A stretch of 64,000 bases of DNA from Sinomicrobium pectinilyticum (GCF_003725735.1 NZ_RJTM01000029.1:62001-126000), one strand, 5' to 3'. Positions 51,307 to 60,610 are shown, numbered from the stretch's first letter. Notes: generated by a model from the letters alone, not told the origin. Numbers and translations are program-made.

Positions 51307-53610
51307 TCAGGAAACGGGCTGATCTACACTTTCCCTGATTTTTGCTGCAGCCTTTACCATATTGGTAAGAGCAGCTTCAGTCTCTTCCCATTTACGGGTT
51401 TTCAGTCCGCAGTCCGGGTTTACCCAAATGTTTTGTGCAGGTAACAGCGCACTTGCTTTTTCGAGCAATGCAACCATTTCTTCTACGGTAGGGACCCGCG
51501 GTGAATGAATATCATACACTCCGGGGCCTATTTCGTTCGGATATTTGAAATCCGAAAAGGCTTCCAGCAATTCCATTTGCGAACGGGAAGTTTCTATGGT
51601 AATGACATCTGCGTCCATGGCGGCTATGTGCTCTATGATGTCGTTAAACTCGCTGTAACACATGTGGGTATGTATCTGGGTCTCGTCTTTGACGCCACTG
51701 GCGGATATTCGGAAAGCTTTTATGGCCCAGTCCAGGTAGACAGGCCAGTCTCTCTTGCGGAGGGGTAAACCTTCCCGGATAGCGGGTTCGTCGATCTGTA
51801 TCATGGAGATACCTGCTTTTTCCAGGGCTACGACTTCATCCCTGATCGCCAAAGCGATCTGGAATGTAGTTTCCGATCGTGGCTGATCGTCCCTTACAAA
51901 GGACCATTGCAATATGGTAACCGGACCGGTAAGCATTCCCTTGACAATTTTGTCCGTGTGTTCCTGGGCAAAACGGCTCCAGCGAACGGTCATATCTTCG
52001 GGCCTGCTCGCATCTCCGAAAATAATAGGGGGCTTTACGCAGCGGCTGCCATAGCTTTGTACCCACCCGTTTTTGGTGAACACAAAACCTTCCAGCAACT
52101 CCCCGAAATACTCTACCATGTCATTGCGTTCAAATTCTCCGTGAACCAGTACGTCCAGGCCTATACGTTCCTGAATATCTATGGCCTCGATGGTTGCGGC
52201 TTCGATCTTCGCTTCATATTCGGTATGGCTAAGGGTACCTTTCTTCAGTGCGGCACGAAGTTTACGGATGTCCGTGGTCTGCGGAAAGGAGCCGATGGTG
52301 GTCGTAGGATAGAGGGGAAGCCCGAAACGTGTTTGCTGCAGTTTCTGCCTTGTTTCAAAACCAGAGAGCCTGGAGGTGTCTTTTCCGGAAATTGCAGCTA
52401 CCCGGTCTTTCACTTCCTGTTTATGGATCAGAGACGACATACGCCTGCTTTCCAGGGCCTTTGTGTTTTCTTCCAGTAAGGCCTTGTTGCCGTTCAGGAT
52501 GTCATAGAGATCGGATATTTCTCCGAGTTTCTGCCGGGCAAAAGCAAGCCAGTTCTTTATTTCCGGAGCCAGTTCCGTTTCCGCTTCCAGGTCGTAGGGT
52601 GTATGAAGGAGGGAAGATGAAGGAGCTATAAAGACTCTTTCGTTTCCCAGGGCCGTAGTGGCTTTTCCGATGAATTCCAGCGACTTTCTATAATCGTTCT
52701 TCCAGATGTTACGTCCGTCTACCACGCCCAGGGAGAGCGACAAGCTTTCCGGGATTGCCTTCAGTACAGTGTCCAATTGTTGTGGTGCCCGCACCAGGTC
52801 TATATGAAGCGCTTTTACAGGAAGCGAAGCGGCGAGATCCGTATTGTCGCCCAGGGCTTCAAAATAAGTAGCGACCATGATGTTAAGGTCCTTACAGGCT
52901 TTGGCAATGGTGGTATAGGCTTCTTTGTAGGCTTTCTTTTCGTTTTCGGTAAGATCAAGGGACAAAAAGGGCTCGTCCAGCTGTACCCATTCCGCACCAA
53001 GGTCTTTGAGTTTGTTCAAGACTTCCAGGTATACCGGGAGCAGGTTTTTAAGAAGGTCTATACGGTGAAAACCTTCTTCTTTTTCTTTACCGAGTAAAAG
53101 GTAGGAAACGGGGCCGACTAGAACGGGCTTCGGTGTTTTGTCCAGTACCTTCTTGGCTTCGGTAAACTCTTCGGTTATTTTGGAAGAGAACCATTTAAAT
53201 TCCTGGTCTTTATAGAATTCGGGCACGATATAGTGATAATTGGTGTCGAACCATTTGGTCATTTCCATGGCGGTAATGTCCAGTCCGCCTTTCTGATATC
53301 CCCTGGCCATGGCGAAATACAGGTCGAGTTCGGTATTATCCTTGTTCTGTGTCAGTACAGGAGTGTAGCGTTTAGGAATGGCACCGAGGGTGAGGGACAT
53401 GTCCAGGACCTGATCGTAAAAGCTGAAATCGTTACAGGGCACCAGGTCTATACCTGCCTCCTGTTGTACTTTCCAGTTCTGCCTGCGGAGCCCTTCCGCA
53501 ACGGAGAGCAGTTCGTTCCGGTCAATGCCGCCCGACCAATACTGTTCACAGGCTTTTTTCAGTTCACGCCGGGCGCCGATACGGGGGTAGCCCAAATTGT
53601 TTTTTTGCAT
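51307..53610 (-). CDS. metE: cobalamin-independent methionine synthase
   Basis: 767 residues, full length for MetE. Two homologous barrels: the N-terminal one starts NNLGYPRIGARRELKKA; the catalytic C-terminal one starts FGLPLYPTTTIGSFPQTTDI. Zinc ligands are in IHTHMCYSEF and NPDCGLKTR, with PTVEEMVALL between. It methylates homocysteine from 5-methyltetrahydropteroyltriglutamate. A cobalamin riboswitch in its leader (53802-53985) should turn it off when vitamin B12 is available. Confidence 0.97.
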   Translation of the reverse strand: MQKNNLGYPRIGARRELKKACEQYWSGGIDRNELLSVAEGLRRQNWKVQQEAGIDLVPCNDFSFYDQVLDMSLTLGAIPKRYTPVLTQNKDNTELDLYFAMARGYQKGGLDITAMEMTKWFDTNYHYIVPEFYKDQEFKWFSSKITEEFTEAKKVLDKTPKPVLVGPVSYLLLGKEKEEGFHRIDLLKNLLPVYLEVLNKLKDLGAEWVQLDEPFLSLDLTENEKKAYKEAYTTIAKACKDLNIMVATYFEALGDNTDLAASLPVKALHIDLVRAPQQLDTVLKAIPESLSLSLGVVDGRNIWKNDYRKSLEFIGKATTALGNERVFIAPSSSLLHTPYDLEAETELAPEIKNWLAFARQKLGEISDLYDILNGNKALLEENTKALESRRMSSLIHKQEVKDRVAAISGKDTSRLSGFETRQKLQQTRFGLPLYPTTTIGSFPQTTDIRKLRAALKKGTLSHTEYEAKIEAATIEAIDIQERIGLDVLVHGEFERNDMVEYFGELLEGFVFTKNGWVQSYGSRCVKPPIIFGDASRPEDMTVRWSRFAQEHTDKIVKGMLTGPVTILQWSFVRDDQPRSETTFQIALAIRDEVVALEKAGISMIQIDEPAIREGLPLRKRDWPVYLDWAIKAFRISASGVKDETQIHTHMCYSEFNDIIEHIAAMDADVITIETSRSQMELLEAFSDFKYPNEIGPGVYDIHSPRVPTVEEMVALLEKASALLPAQNIWVNPDCGLKTRKWEETEAALTNMVKAAAKIRESVDQPVS

Positions 53611-53801
53611 TTTAAAATAGCATTAAGTTAAACATCAAATACATTAATGTTCCTTACCAACTATTTTTCCGTATGCCTTAAATGAATCGTAGAAGAGAGG
53701 ATAAATCCGTCAGCAGAACACACCACCCGGGCAGGTGATTTTTCCGCAAAAATATCCCGACTACTGCTTCAAAACCGCGAAAGCATACGTCTCTGCATTA
53801 T

Positions 53802-53985
53802 AAGCAAGTCTCCTGGCTTGTAACATTGCTGCCATCCTTCTCATCCCGGGAGCTGTAGGGACAATGGATTGTGGTACGGCAGCAACTTCGCGTTACTTAC
53901 AGTTGCGCGTCAGCCCGTGATTTTCACACGGTTCCTTTTTAAGAAGTAACCCCTGATATTTGGGTGCAACTTCACTTATAATGGG
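53802..53985 (-). promoter_or_regulatory. cobalamin riboswitch upstream of metE
   Basis: Read on the minus strand: GTTGCACCC near 53970 starts the aptamer, GGAACCGTGTGAAAATCACGG, then GGCTGACGCGCAACTGTAAG (about 53895-53925), and the B12 box AAGCCAGGAGACTTGC (53804-53819). It lies about 195 bp before the metE start. Confidence 0.93.
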
Positions 53986-54022
53986 AAATAGTATGTATGA
54001 ACGGTACAAAGGTAGTTAATAA

Positions 54023-54148
54023 AAGTTAGAAGTACGAAGTTGGAAGTTAGAAGTTCCGGGTCATTCAGGTAGTCAAGAGGCCCCTCGCGGGCTCAGGGTG
54101 ATAAGGAATGCTTAGAATAGTAAGGTTTTTACTTCGTACTTCTAACTT
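54023..54148. repeat. 18-bp inverted repeat of AAGTTAGAAGTACGAAGT type
   Basis: AAGTTAGAAGTACGAAGT at 54023-54040 has its exact complement at 54131-54148, and both arms continue into further GAAGT/TTAGAAG units (to 54055 and 54163). The 90 bp between them include CCCCTCGCGGG. It lies between the divergent riboswitches. Confidence 0.6.
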
Positions 54149-54186
54149 CGTACTTCCAACTTTAGTTCGTACTTTTGCCGCAAAAT

Positions 54187-54395
54187 CTGGTTCGGCATTG
54201 CCGATGAAAAGGGAACCGGGTGTAAAACCCGGGCTGTACCCGCAACTGTAAGCTCAGTCCCGTCCCGATCCCGATAATTATCGGGATTATCGGGAGCTAT
54301 CGGGATGCCTGTTACAATCACTTCGTTGCCACTGTTCCGATAATTATCCGAACGGGAAGGCCTGTAACAGGACGCAAGCCAGGAGACCTGCCTGA
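54187..54395 (+). promoter_or_regulatory. cobalamin riboswitch upstream of the BtuB-like receptor
   Basis: GGTTCGGC, GGGAACCGGGTG and AAAACCCGGGCTGTACCC GCAACTGTAAG occur in order at 54189-54252, GCCACTG at 54328-54334 and the B12 box AAGCCAGGAGACCTGCC at 54376-54392. The variable arm carries a 16-bp palindrome, CCCGATAATTATCGGG (54270-54285), and related CCGATAATTATCCG further on. Confidence 0.95.
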
Positions 54396-54474
54396 TTTTA
54401 AACGGATGTCAAACTTTCGGGATAAAAGTTTGCGTATGCATAGCCATACTTTTTCCCATGTATTAAACACAAAA

Positions 54475-56325
54475 ATGAAGAAAAGAACAATTTCTTTCGG
54501 TGCTCTGGCACTGCTATGTACTGCGGGTTTTGCCCAGGAAGTACAAGAACTGGACGAAGTAGTCGTTACAGATTCCCGCTTTGAACTGAAACGGGAGAAT
54601 TCCGGAAAAACGGTAATTAAAATTACCTCCGAAGAACTGGAGAAGAACCAGGGAAAAACCCTGGCAGAAGTAATCAATACCAAGAGCGGTATAGAAATAG
54701 GGGGGAGCCGCAGTAATGCCGGGCAAAACCTGGGGTATTATATCAGGGGCGGAGGTAACCGGCAGGTACTGGTGCTTATAGACGGTGTGCAAATGAGCGA
54801 CCCGTCTTCCATTTATAACGATTTCGACCTGCGCCTGGTAGATCTCAGCAAGGTAGAATCCGTAGAGATCGTCAAAGGAGCGGCCAGTACCCTTTATGGT
54901 AATGCCGCCGCTACGGCAGTAATAAACATTACCACCAAAAAAACGGCAGACAAACCCCTGTCTGCAACCTTCCGTTCCAGTATAGGTACTAACCAGTCGC
55001 ACAATGACCAGGATTACGACCTGGCCGATTTTTCCAATAGTGTTGCCGTAAGCGGAACTTCCGGTAAGGTAACCTACCAGGCAGGTTTTGCACAACAATA
55101 TACGGACGGGCTTTCTGCTGCCGTATCCGGAACGGAAAGAGATCCTTTTTCCCGTTTCAATACCAATGTAAAAGTAGGTTATAAAGCAACAGAGCGGTTT
55201 TCCGTGGATGTATTCGGTAACTATGATAAGTTCAAGGCGGATATAGACGGGTATACGAACGAAGGTTTTTCCGATACGTCCGACCGGAGTCTGAGTAAAC
55301 AATACCGTACGGGCATAGCTCCCAGATTTACCTACGGGAACGGCAGTGTACAGGCCAGTGTTGCTTATAACAAGATAGAACGGGAAACCATATCTGACTT
55401 TCCTTCGGCATACGATGCCAACAGCCTGGTGGTGGACCTGTATAACAAATACAATTTTAACGACCGTTTCTATACTATAGTAGGGGTGAATTATATTCGC
55501 AGCGAAGCGGAATTTGACCGTGACCGTGACTTTACCATTGCCGACCCCTATGCCAATGTGGTATGGGTGTCCGGTTTCGGGCTTAACATGAACGCCGGGG
55601 CAAGGCTGAATAACCACAGCGATTATGGCACACATTTTACGTATAACCTGAACCCTTCTTTTACTTTTCCGTTACAGGAAAAGAGTTATATCAAGGCTTT
55701 GGGGTCTTTCAGTACATCGTACATAGCTCCCAGCTTATCGCAACTTTACGGAGATTTTGGCCCGAATCCGGATTTGGAACCGGAAGAAGACCGTACGTTG
55801 GAAGGAGGATTGGAATACGGTTCCGGGGCGTGGCGGTTAAGTGCTTTGTACTTTAACCGAAAAGAAGAGAATCGTATTGATTACCTGTTGATAAACCCGG
55901 ATAATTTCGTGTACCAATATAGGAATGTAATGGGGGACTTTACCGTGAATGGTGTAGAAACCGAACTTTCTGTAAAGCCTGTGGACTTCCTTCAGCTGGA
56001 TGCGAATTATACCTTTACCGAAAAACGCGACCAGGTAGCACTTCGTATTCCGAAACATAAAGTCAATGCCACTGCCGGGTTTACCCTGTGCCCCACAACT
56101 TTTGCGTCTGTCAGTTACCAGTACGTGGATGACCGCCTGGACTCCGGCGAAATCCTGATGGATAGCTTTTCCACTTTCGATGCCTATATAAGCCACAGCA
56201 TCCTGAAAAACAAAATGAAACTCTTTGCCAATGTAAGCAATATTTTCAATGAGGATTATGTAGAACTGGTAGGGTATACGACCAGGGGGAGGAATGTGAG
56301 AGTAGGGTTTAGTTTGGTGTTTTAA
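54475..56325 (+). CDS. TonB-dependent receptor, BtuB-like (cobalamin uptake)
   Basis: 616 residues from ATG 54475, which gives a clean signal peptide (MKKRTISFGALALLCTAGFA); ATG 54406 falls close to the riboswitch. Plug domain about 25-150: ELDEVVVTDSRFELKRENSG, EVINTKSGIEIGGSRSNAGQ and SVEIVKGAASTLYGNAAATA. The barrel ends in ...RNVRVGFSLVF with a terminal phenylalanine. It is not of the SusC type. Placement behind a cobalamin riboswitch indicates vitamin B12 or corrinoid import. Confidence 0.93.
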   Translation: MKKRTISFGALALLCTAGFAQEVQELDEVVVTDSRFELKRENSGKTVIKITSEELEKNQGKTLAEVINTKSGIEIGGSRSNAGQNLGYYIRGGGNRQVLVLIDGVQMSDPSSIYNDFDLRLVDLSKVESVEIVKGAASTLYGNAAATAVINITTKKTADKPLSATFRSSIGTNQSHNDQDYDLADFSNSVAVSGTSGKVTYQAGFAQQYTDGLSAAVSGTERDPFSRFNTNVKVGYKATERFSVDVFGNYDKFKADIDGYTNEGFSDTSDRSLSKQYRTGIAPRFTYGNGSVQASVAYNKIERETISDFPSAYDANSLVVDLYNKYNFNDRFYTIVGVNYIRSEAEFDRDRDFTIADPYANVVWVSGFGLNMNAGARLNNHSDYGTHFTYNLNPSFTFPLQEKSYIKALGSFSTSYIAPSLSQLYGDFGPNPDLEPEEDRTLEGGLEYGSGAWRLSALYFNRKEENRIDYLLINPDNFVYQYRNVMGDFTVNGVETELSVKPVDFLQLDANYTFTEKRDQVALRIPKHKVNATAGFTLCPTTFASVSYQYVDDRLDSGEILMDSFSTFDAYISHSILKNKMKLFANVSNIFNEDYVELVGYTTRGRNVRVGFSLVF

Positions 56326-56345
56326 GCAAACAAATAAGTAAGAAA

Positions 56346-56385
56346 ATAACGCCCCGGGTTCGCATAAAAGATCCCGGGGCGTTAT
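56346..56385. terminator. bidirectional terminator
   Basis: Stem ATAACGCCCCGGG (56346-56358) with CCCGGGGCGTTAT (56373-56385), between the convergent btuB-like and protease genes. Confidence 0.75.
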
Positions 56386-56416
56386 TTATGGCAGATTGAA
56401 ATTTGCGATTAGGTTT

Positions 56417-57877
56417 TTATTCTTCCGGATCTTTAGGTGTTATATACATATTATCTTTCATTGGGGTAAATCTTTTACTGTCCGTCAGTATTTCAATGGA
56501 CATTCCCGGCCCGGTTTTCGCCAGCCTTGCAGAAACTCCGGTTATTTCCTGGATAGCCCTGGCCAAAAGCGGTTCATTGGTGCTACCCAATATTCCCATA
56601 TTTTCCAGGTCTTCATAAAGTTCGATATCGGGAATAAGTCCCTCAGTGTAATCCGAAAAGCCGTCCGCATTTTCGCTTCTGCCTATAAGTGGCTGCATTC
56701 CCCAGGAGTTGTTCGGGTTGATTGCGTTTTTGCGAGATTCATTATATATATAATTATACTCAGGAGCATCTACCAGGGTTATGGAAAATTCATTTTTTCC
56801 TGTGGTTTCTGAACCGATATGGATTACATCAATGTACGGAGCTAACCCATTCATCACTAATTCACTTGCTGAAGCACTGCTTTCTAATGCCAGTACATAT
56901 ACCTTGTTTAGTCCGAGGCTGTTTATTGCCGTTCCGTCCGAGAGTTCGTCCGGGAAATAATCCTCTAAATCACTTTTTGAAAATTGAGATTGTAACTTTT
57001 CATTATAGCGCTGCTTAATAAATAATTCTCCGGTGAACTGGCCGGTAATCATGCTTGACAATTGAAGTGCCGAATTAACGGAGCCTCCCGGGTTGTATCG
57101 TAAATCCAGGACGAGGTCTGTTACGCCCTGGCTTTTAAAGTCACTGAAAACATCGTTCAGTGTATTATCGAAAGAAGCTGTAAAGCCATTATATACAAGA
57201 TACCCTATTTTATGACTTCCAATGGTAAATACATCATACAGGTAAACAGGATCTTCGGTATATTCATGTTTGGTCAGTGTTACTTCTTCGCCGTTAGGAG
57301 AAATAGTATTATTCTCTACATCACCCATATTGAGTGTGTAAGTATCATTTTGCCCGAAAAGTAACTCACTATAATTGTCGACGGTAAGCGTTGTTCCGTT
57401 AACAGCTACAAATACATCCCCACGCCGGATATTTTTGGTAGAAGCATCGGAATTGGGTAATATATACCTTACATATCCGAATACATCATCGCTGTTCGAA
57501 TACTTACTCAATCCAAACTCTACGCCATTGGTTTTGTATATTCCCTGTTGCGAATTGACAAGTTCATTATAGTCCTCCACGATCCAGGAGAAACGGTCCC
57601 TGTCTGATTCACTTCTGTTATATTTTAAGTGCTCAAACAATGCTTCCGGATCGGAATAATTACTTAAAAAATCTCGGTATTCCTGGTTACTGGAAAACCG
57701 TGTATCGCTAAGGTCAGCGACATCTCCCTGCCAGTAATACCACAAGTTAAGCGCCTTCCAGACAAAATCCTGGACTTCCAGGTTTTCCGATGGCTTAGGT
57801 ACAAAAGCATCATCGTCCTTATCGGAACAGCTCCATAAAACCAGGCCGGATACAAAGAGGTAAAAAAGCTTTTTCAT
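56417..57877 (-). CDS. S41-family peptidase lipoprotein
   Basis: 486 residues. Signal with lipobox (LFVSGLVLWSC, then SDKDDD). A PDZ-like region near 165-235 (RRGDVFVAVNGTTLTVDNYS), then the S41 tail-specific protease core: DLRYNPGGSVNSALQL and the nucleophile region YVLALESSASASELVMNGLA, with GSETTGKNEFSI after it. Exported, lipid-anchored C-terminal-processing-type protease or peptidase. Its role in this organism cannot be read from the neighbours. Confidence 0.92.
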   Translation of the reverse strand: MKKLFYLFVSGLVLWSCSDKDDDAFVPKPSENLEVQDFVWKALNLWYYWQGDVADLSDTRFSSNQEYRDFLSNYSDPEALFEHLKYNRSESDRDRFSWIVEDYNELVNSQQGIYKTNGVEFGLSKYSNSDDVFGYVRYILPNSDASTKNIRRGDVFVAVNGTTLTVDNYSELLFGQNDTYTLNMGDVENNTISPNGEEVTLTKHEYTEDPVYLYDVFTIGSHKIGYLVYNGFTASFDNTLNDVFSDFKSQGVTDLVLDLRYNPGGSVNSALQLSSMITGQFTGELFIKQRYNEKLQSQFSKSDLEDYFPDELSDGTAINSLGLNKVYVLALESSASASELVMNGLAPYIDVIHIGSETTGKNEFSITLVDAPEYNYIYNESRKNAINPNNSWGMQPLIGRSENADGFSDYTEGLIPDIELYEDLENMGILGSTNEPLLARAIQEITGVSARLAKTGPGMSIEILTDSKRFTPMKDNMYITPKDPEE

Positions 57878-58216
57878 ACATTTATGTTTTTTGATCGCAA
57901 GACAAAAGGCAGGGGGGTGTGTTTCGTCTTTGGTACAGTTAGGATTAGGTTATTGAAATTACTATTATTTGTTGGTTAAACTAACACATAGATAACGGTT
58001 ATCCGTATAAGCAAGGAGGGGGCACCCGGTTATAAAACGCTAAATTTACTTTAATTATTGGCTTTTGGAAATTTTTTGTAACATTTTTTCAACTCGTTCG
58101 TCTCCCTTTTGAACGACCGCTATTAAGGTACCTTTAAAAACAGATGCGGAACAGAAAAAACAAAGTAACCAATAGTAATTGTTTTCCCGGGAAGGAAACA
58201 GACTAACCGACAAAAA
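57878..58216. other. 339-bp intergenic region with an ECF-type promoter
   Basis: No gene. The functional element seen is the ECF-type promoter at 58077-58103; a CGTTCG/CGAACG-type dyad (58095-58115) overlaps its -10 end. Confidence 0.5.
58077..58103 (+). promoter_or_regulatory. ECF-type promoter for the sigma/anti-sigma operon
   Basis: TGTAAC at 58077-58082, a 16-bp spacer, then CGTCT at 58099-58103. This is the -35/-10 form of ECF sigma factors (compare TGAAAC-N16-CGTC of Bacillus ECF sigmas) and not of the Bacteroidota housekeeping promoter. It lies 114 bp before the sigma gene, so autoregulation is likely. Confidence 0.6.
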
Positions 58217-58726
58217 ATGAAACAGGCAGAGTTTTTACATACTGTGATGCCTTTTAAGGACAAGCTGTTCCGGCTGGCCAAACGGCTCCTAGTATCTACT
58301 GAAGAGGCTGAAGATGCCATGCAGGAGGTACTGCTGAAATTGTGGGCCAATAAAAGTAAGATAGGTACCTACAGAAGTGTAGAGGCCTTTGCGGTTACGG
58401 CGACCAAAAATTATTGCCTGGACAGGCTGCGTTCCAAACAGGCAGGAAACCTGAAACTGGTGCACAGTAATTATACGGATGAAAATATTTCTTTGCAACG
58501 GGAGATAGAGGCCAGAGACAGCGTGTCCCTCATGCAGGAGATCATGGAAAGCCTGCCCGAACAGCAAAAGATCATATTGCAGTTGCGGGATGTGGAACAA
58601 TACGAATTCGAAGAAATAAGTGAAATGCTGGACATGAACCCCACCGCGGTGCGGGTAGCCTTGTCGAGAGCCCGGAAAACGGTCCGGGAAGAACTGATAA
58701 AAAAACACAATTATGGAGTTGGCTAG
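58217..58726 (+). CDS. ECF sigma factor
   Basis: 169 residues. Region 2: FKDKLFRLAKRLLVSTEEAE, DAMQEVLLKLW, VEAFAVTATKNYCLDRLRSK. Region 4: LPEQQKIILQLRDVEQYEFE, EISEMLDMNPTAVRVALSRA. Its end overlaps the start of the next gene by 14 bp, so the two are coupled. Likely controls itself and the downstream DUF4252 genes through the promoter at 58077-58103. Confidence 0.94.
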   Translation: MKQAEFLHTVMPFKDKLFRLAKRLLVSTEEAEDAMQEVLLKLWANKSKIGTYRSVEAFAVTATKNYCLDRLRSKQAGNLKLVHSNYTDENISLQREIEARDSVSLMQEIMESLPEQQKIILQLRDVEQYEFEEISEMLDMNPTAVRVALSRARKTVREELIKKHNYGVG

Positions 58727-59144
58727 GATAGAAAAACTGGTGGAAAAGTACTTTGAGGGTACAACCACAACAGCAGAAGAAAAGGAACTTAGGGCTTATT
58801 TCTCACAAGACGAGGTGGCTCCGCACCTGGTGGCTTACCGGCCTATGTTCCGGTATTTTTCGGAAGCAAGAAAAGAAAAGTCTGAAAAGGAATTTCGGAT
58901 TAAACCCGGTAAGAGACGAAATTACGCCTGGCTTTCGGTTGCGGCTACAGTAGCAATAGCTGTGGGGATATGGTTTTCCAGCCGTCCGTCCGCGGAAGAA
59001 AAAGAGGCTTTGCTCGCTTACCAGGAAACTGTAGAGGCCCTCTATATGATAGGGGAAAACCTGAACAAAGGGACAGACAAAATAGAATACCTGAACGAGT
59101 TCGAAGAAACAAAAAATAAAATATTACCTGTAGAGAACAGGTGA
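58713..59144 (+). CDS. small membrane protein, probable anti-sigma factor
   Basis: 143 residues. The N-terminal cytoplasmic 65 residues are acidic and helical (ARIEKLVEKYFEGTTTTAEE), a motif like the N-terminus of FecR/RskA-type anti-sigmas (KYF-x-G-x-T-x-x-E-E). One membrane segment lies at about 72-92 (WLSVAATVAIAVGIWFSS). The short C-terminal part is helical. Overlap with the sigma gene supports an anti-sigma role. Confidence 0.8.
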   Translation: MELARIEKLVEKYFEGTTTTAEEKELRAYFSQDEVAPHLVAYRPMFRYFSEARKEKSEKEFRIKPGKRRNYAWLSVAATVAIAVGIWFSSRPSAEEKEALLAYQETVEALYMIGENLNKGTDKIEYLNEFEETKNKILPVENR

Positions 59145-59203
59145 AAAACCGAAAACAAAAAGAAAAAACAAAACCATAACGATTTACAGTAAAACAGAAA
59201 AAG

Positions 59204-59824
59204 ATGAAAAAGTTGAGAGAATTCCATGGACTTTCCTGTTCGGAAAGCCGGGAAAAGCACGGTAAAACCTCCGGATTGACCAGAATGACGAGCAGAAAAT
59301 GGATGGTGTGCATGCTGCTTGCGATATTGCCTGCCCTGGGGTTTTCACAGTCCGAATTTGATAGGTTTGAGGCTATGGATGACGTGTCGGCAGTGATAGT
59401 AAACCAGAACATGTTTAAATTATTTTCAAGAATAGAAGCAGACGATCCGGAAGCGAAGGAGTTTATGAGTATGGTGAAATCATTGAAGAACCTGAAAGTG
59501 TTCTCTACCGAAAACAAGGCCATAGCGAAAGAAATGCAGTCTACCATGAATGACTATATTAAAAAATCCTCCCTGGAAGAACTCATGAGGGTCAAAGACA
59601 AGGGGTCCAATGTAAAGTTCTATATCCGTCCGGGCCGCGATGAAGACCATGTAAGCGAATTGCTGATGTTTGTTTCCGGAATGAAAGACGTGGAAATAGG
59701 AGGTACCAATATAGAAACGGTATTGCTGTCCCTTACCGGGGATATAGACCTGAACAAGATAAGTATGCTTACCAAAAAAATGAACCTTCCTTCCGAACTG
59801 GATGAGGCCGGGAAGAACCGATAG
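59204..59824 (+). CDS. DUF4252 protein (copy 1)
   Basis: 206 residues as read from 59204; a start at 59285 (MTSRKWMVCMLLAILPALGF) would give a normal signal peptide and 179 residues. The mature part has the DUF4252 layout: MDDVSAVIVNQNMFKLFSRI, MVKSLKNLKVFSTENKAIA, and VSELLMFVSGMKDVEIGGTN, with SLTGDIDLNKISML at the end. Such proteins recur next to ECF sigma/anti-sigma pairs in Bacteroidota; their activity is unknown. Confidence 0.85.
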   Translation: MKKLREFHGLSCSESREKHGKTSGLTRMTSRKWMVCMLLAILPALGFSQSEFDRFEAMDDVSAVIVNQNMFKLFSRIEADDPEAKEFMSMVKSLKNLKVFSTENKAIAKEMQSTMNDYIKKSSLEELMRVKDKGSNVKFYIRPGRDEDHVSELLMFVSGMKDVEIGGTNIETVLLSLTGDIDLNKISMLTKKMNLPSELDEAGKNR

Positions 59825-59969
59825 GTAGAGTTGACAGGGGAATTTCGGGTAGCGTTAAGGCATGACTGAAAAGCGGAGACCTTTATTCTGCCCGGAATCC
59901 TGTAATTAAAACCGGAAACTAACCGGATATATGGAGAATAAAACAGGATGTAATCAAAATAATATACCA

Positions 59970-60521
59970 ATGAAGCGACGAAATAATTTATGGACAGGTG
60001 CATTTCTGGCCCTCTTTCTGGCGGTAATGAGTGCGTGCGGTGACGGGCAGAGCCTTCAGCAATACTATGTAGATAGTGCTGAAAAAGAAGGCTTTATCAG
60101 CCTGGATATACCTTCCAGCATGCTGAATATATCTAATGCCGATCTTACGGAAGAACAGAAAGAGGCTTATAGATCAGTTAAAAAGCTTAATGTCCTCGCC
60201 CTCCCGGTGACGACAGAGAACAGGGAAGTCTTCGAGACTGAGAAAGCAAAAGTGAATGCCATACTTGCGGAGGGTGGTTTCCAGGAATTATTCCGGATGT
60301 CCGATAAAAACAGGCGTGCGGTGCTGAAATATCTTGGAGATGACAAATCTATTGATGAAGTAGTGTTTTTCGGGGCAGACCCCGATCGCGGTTTTGCTTT
60401 GGTACGTATTCTCGGAAAAGGAATGAACCCGGAAAAAATGATGGAATTCGTAAAGCTCATCGAAAAATCGGATATCGATGAAGGACAGCTCGGAGACCTG
60501 AAAAAGCTTTTGGGGGAATAG
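59970..60521 (+). CDS. DUF4252 lipoprotein (copy 2)
   Basis: 183 residues from ATG 59970, chosen because it gives a lipoprotein signal (FLALFLAVMSAC); an upstream ATG at 59931 is possible. The mature part follows copy 1: LDIPSSMLNISNADLTEEQK, SVKKLNVLALPVTTENREVF and VVFFGADPDRGFALVRILGK, ending DIDEGQLGDLKKLLGE. Separated from copy 1 by about 145 bp. Probable target of the adjacent ECF sigma factor; function unknown. Confidence 0.85.
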   Translation: MKRRNNLWTGAFLALFLAVMSACGDGQSLQQYYVDSAEKEGFISLDIPSSMLNISNADLTEEQKEAYRSVKKLNVLALPVTTENREVFETEKAKVNAILAEGGFQELFRMSDKNRRAVLKYLGDDKSIDEVVFFGADPDRGFALVRILGKGMNPEKMMEFVKLIEKSDIDEGQLGDLKKLLGE

Positions 60522-60548
60522 TTTAAAGAACAGGATCGCTCTAAAAAA

Positions 60549-60592
60549 AGATGTCTGAAAAGTAACTTATTTCCTGTTATTTTCAGACATCT
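60549..60592 (-). terminator. terminator of purB
   Basis: A 13-bp perfect stem AGATGTCTGAAAA (60549-60561) with 60580-60592, followed on the minus strand by seven T residues. Confidence 0.85.
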
Positions 60593-60610
60593 CCTTTAAA
60601 TTTCCCTTTT

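Larger units (their letters stand above)
53611..54474. other. 864-bp divergent intergenic region with two riboswitches
   Basis: Apart from the two cobalamin riboswitches and the repeats listed separately there is no gene. On the minus side, 53631-53800 is the metE leader after the aptamer and can form a CACCTGCCC/GGGTGGTG hairpin near 53725, a possible expression platform. Confidence 0.6.
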
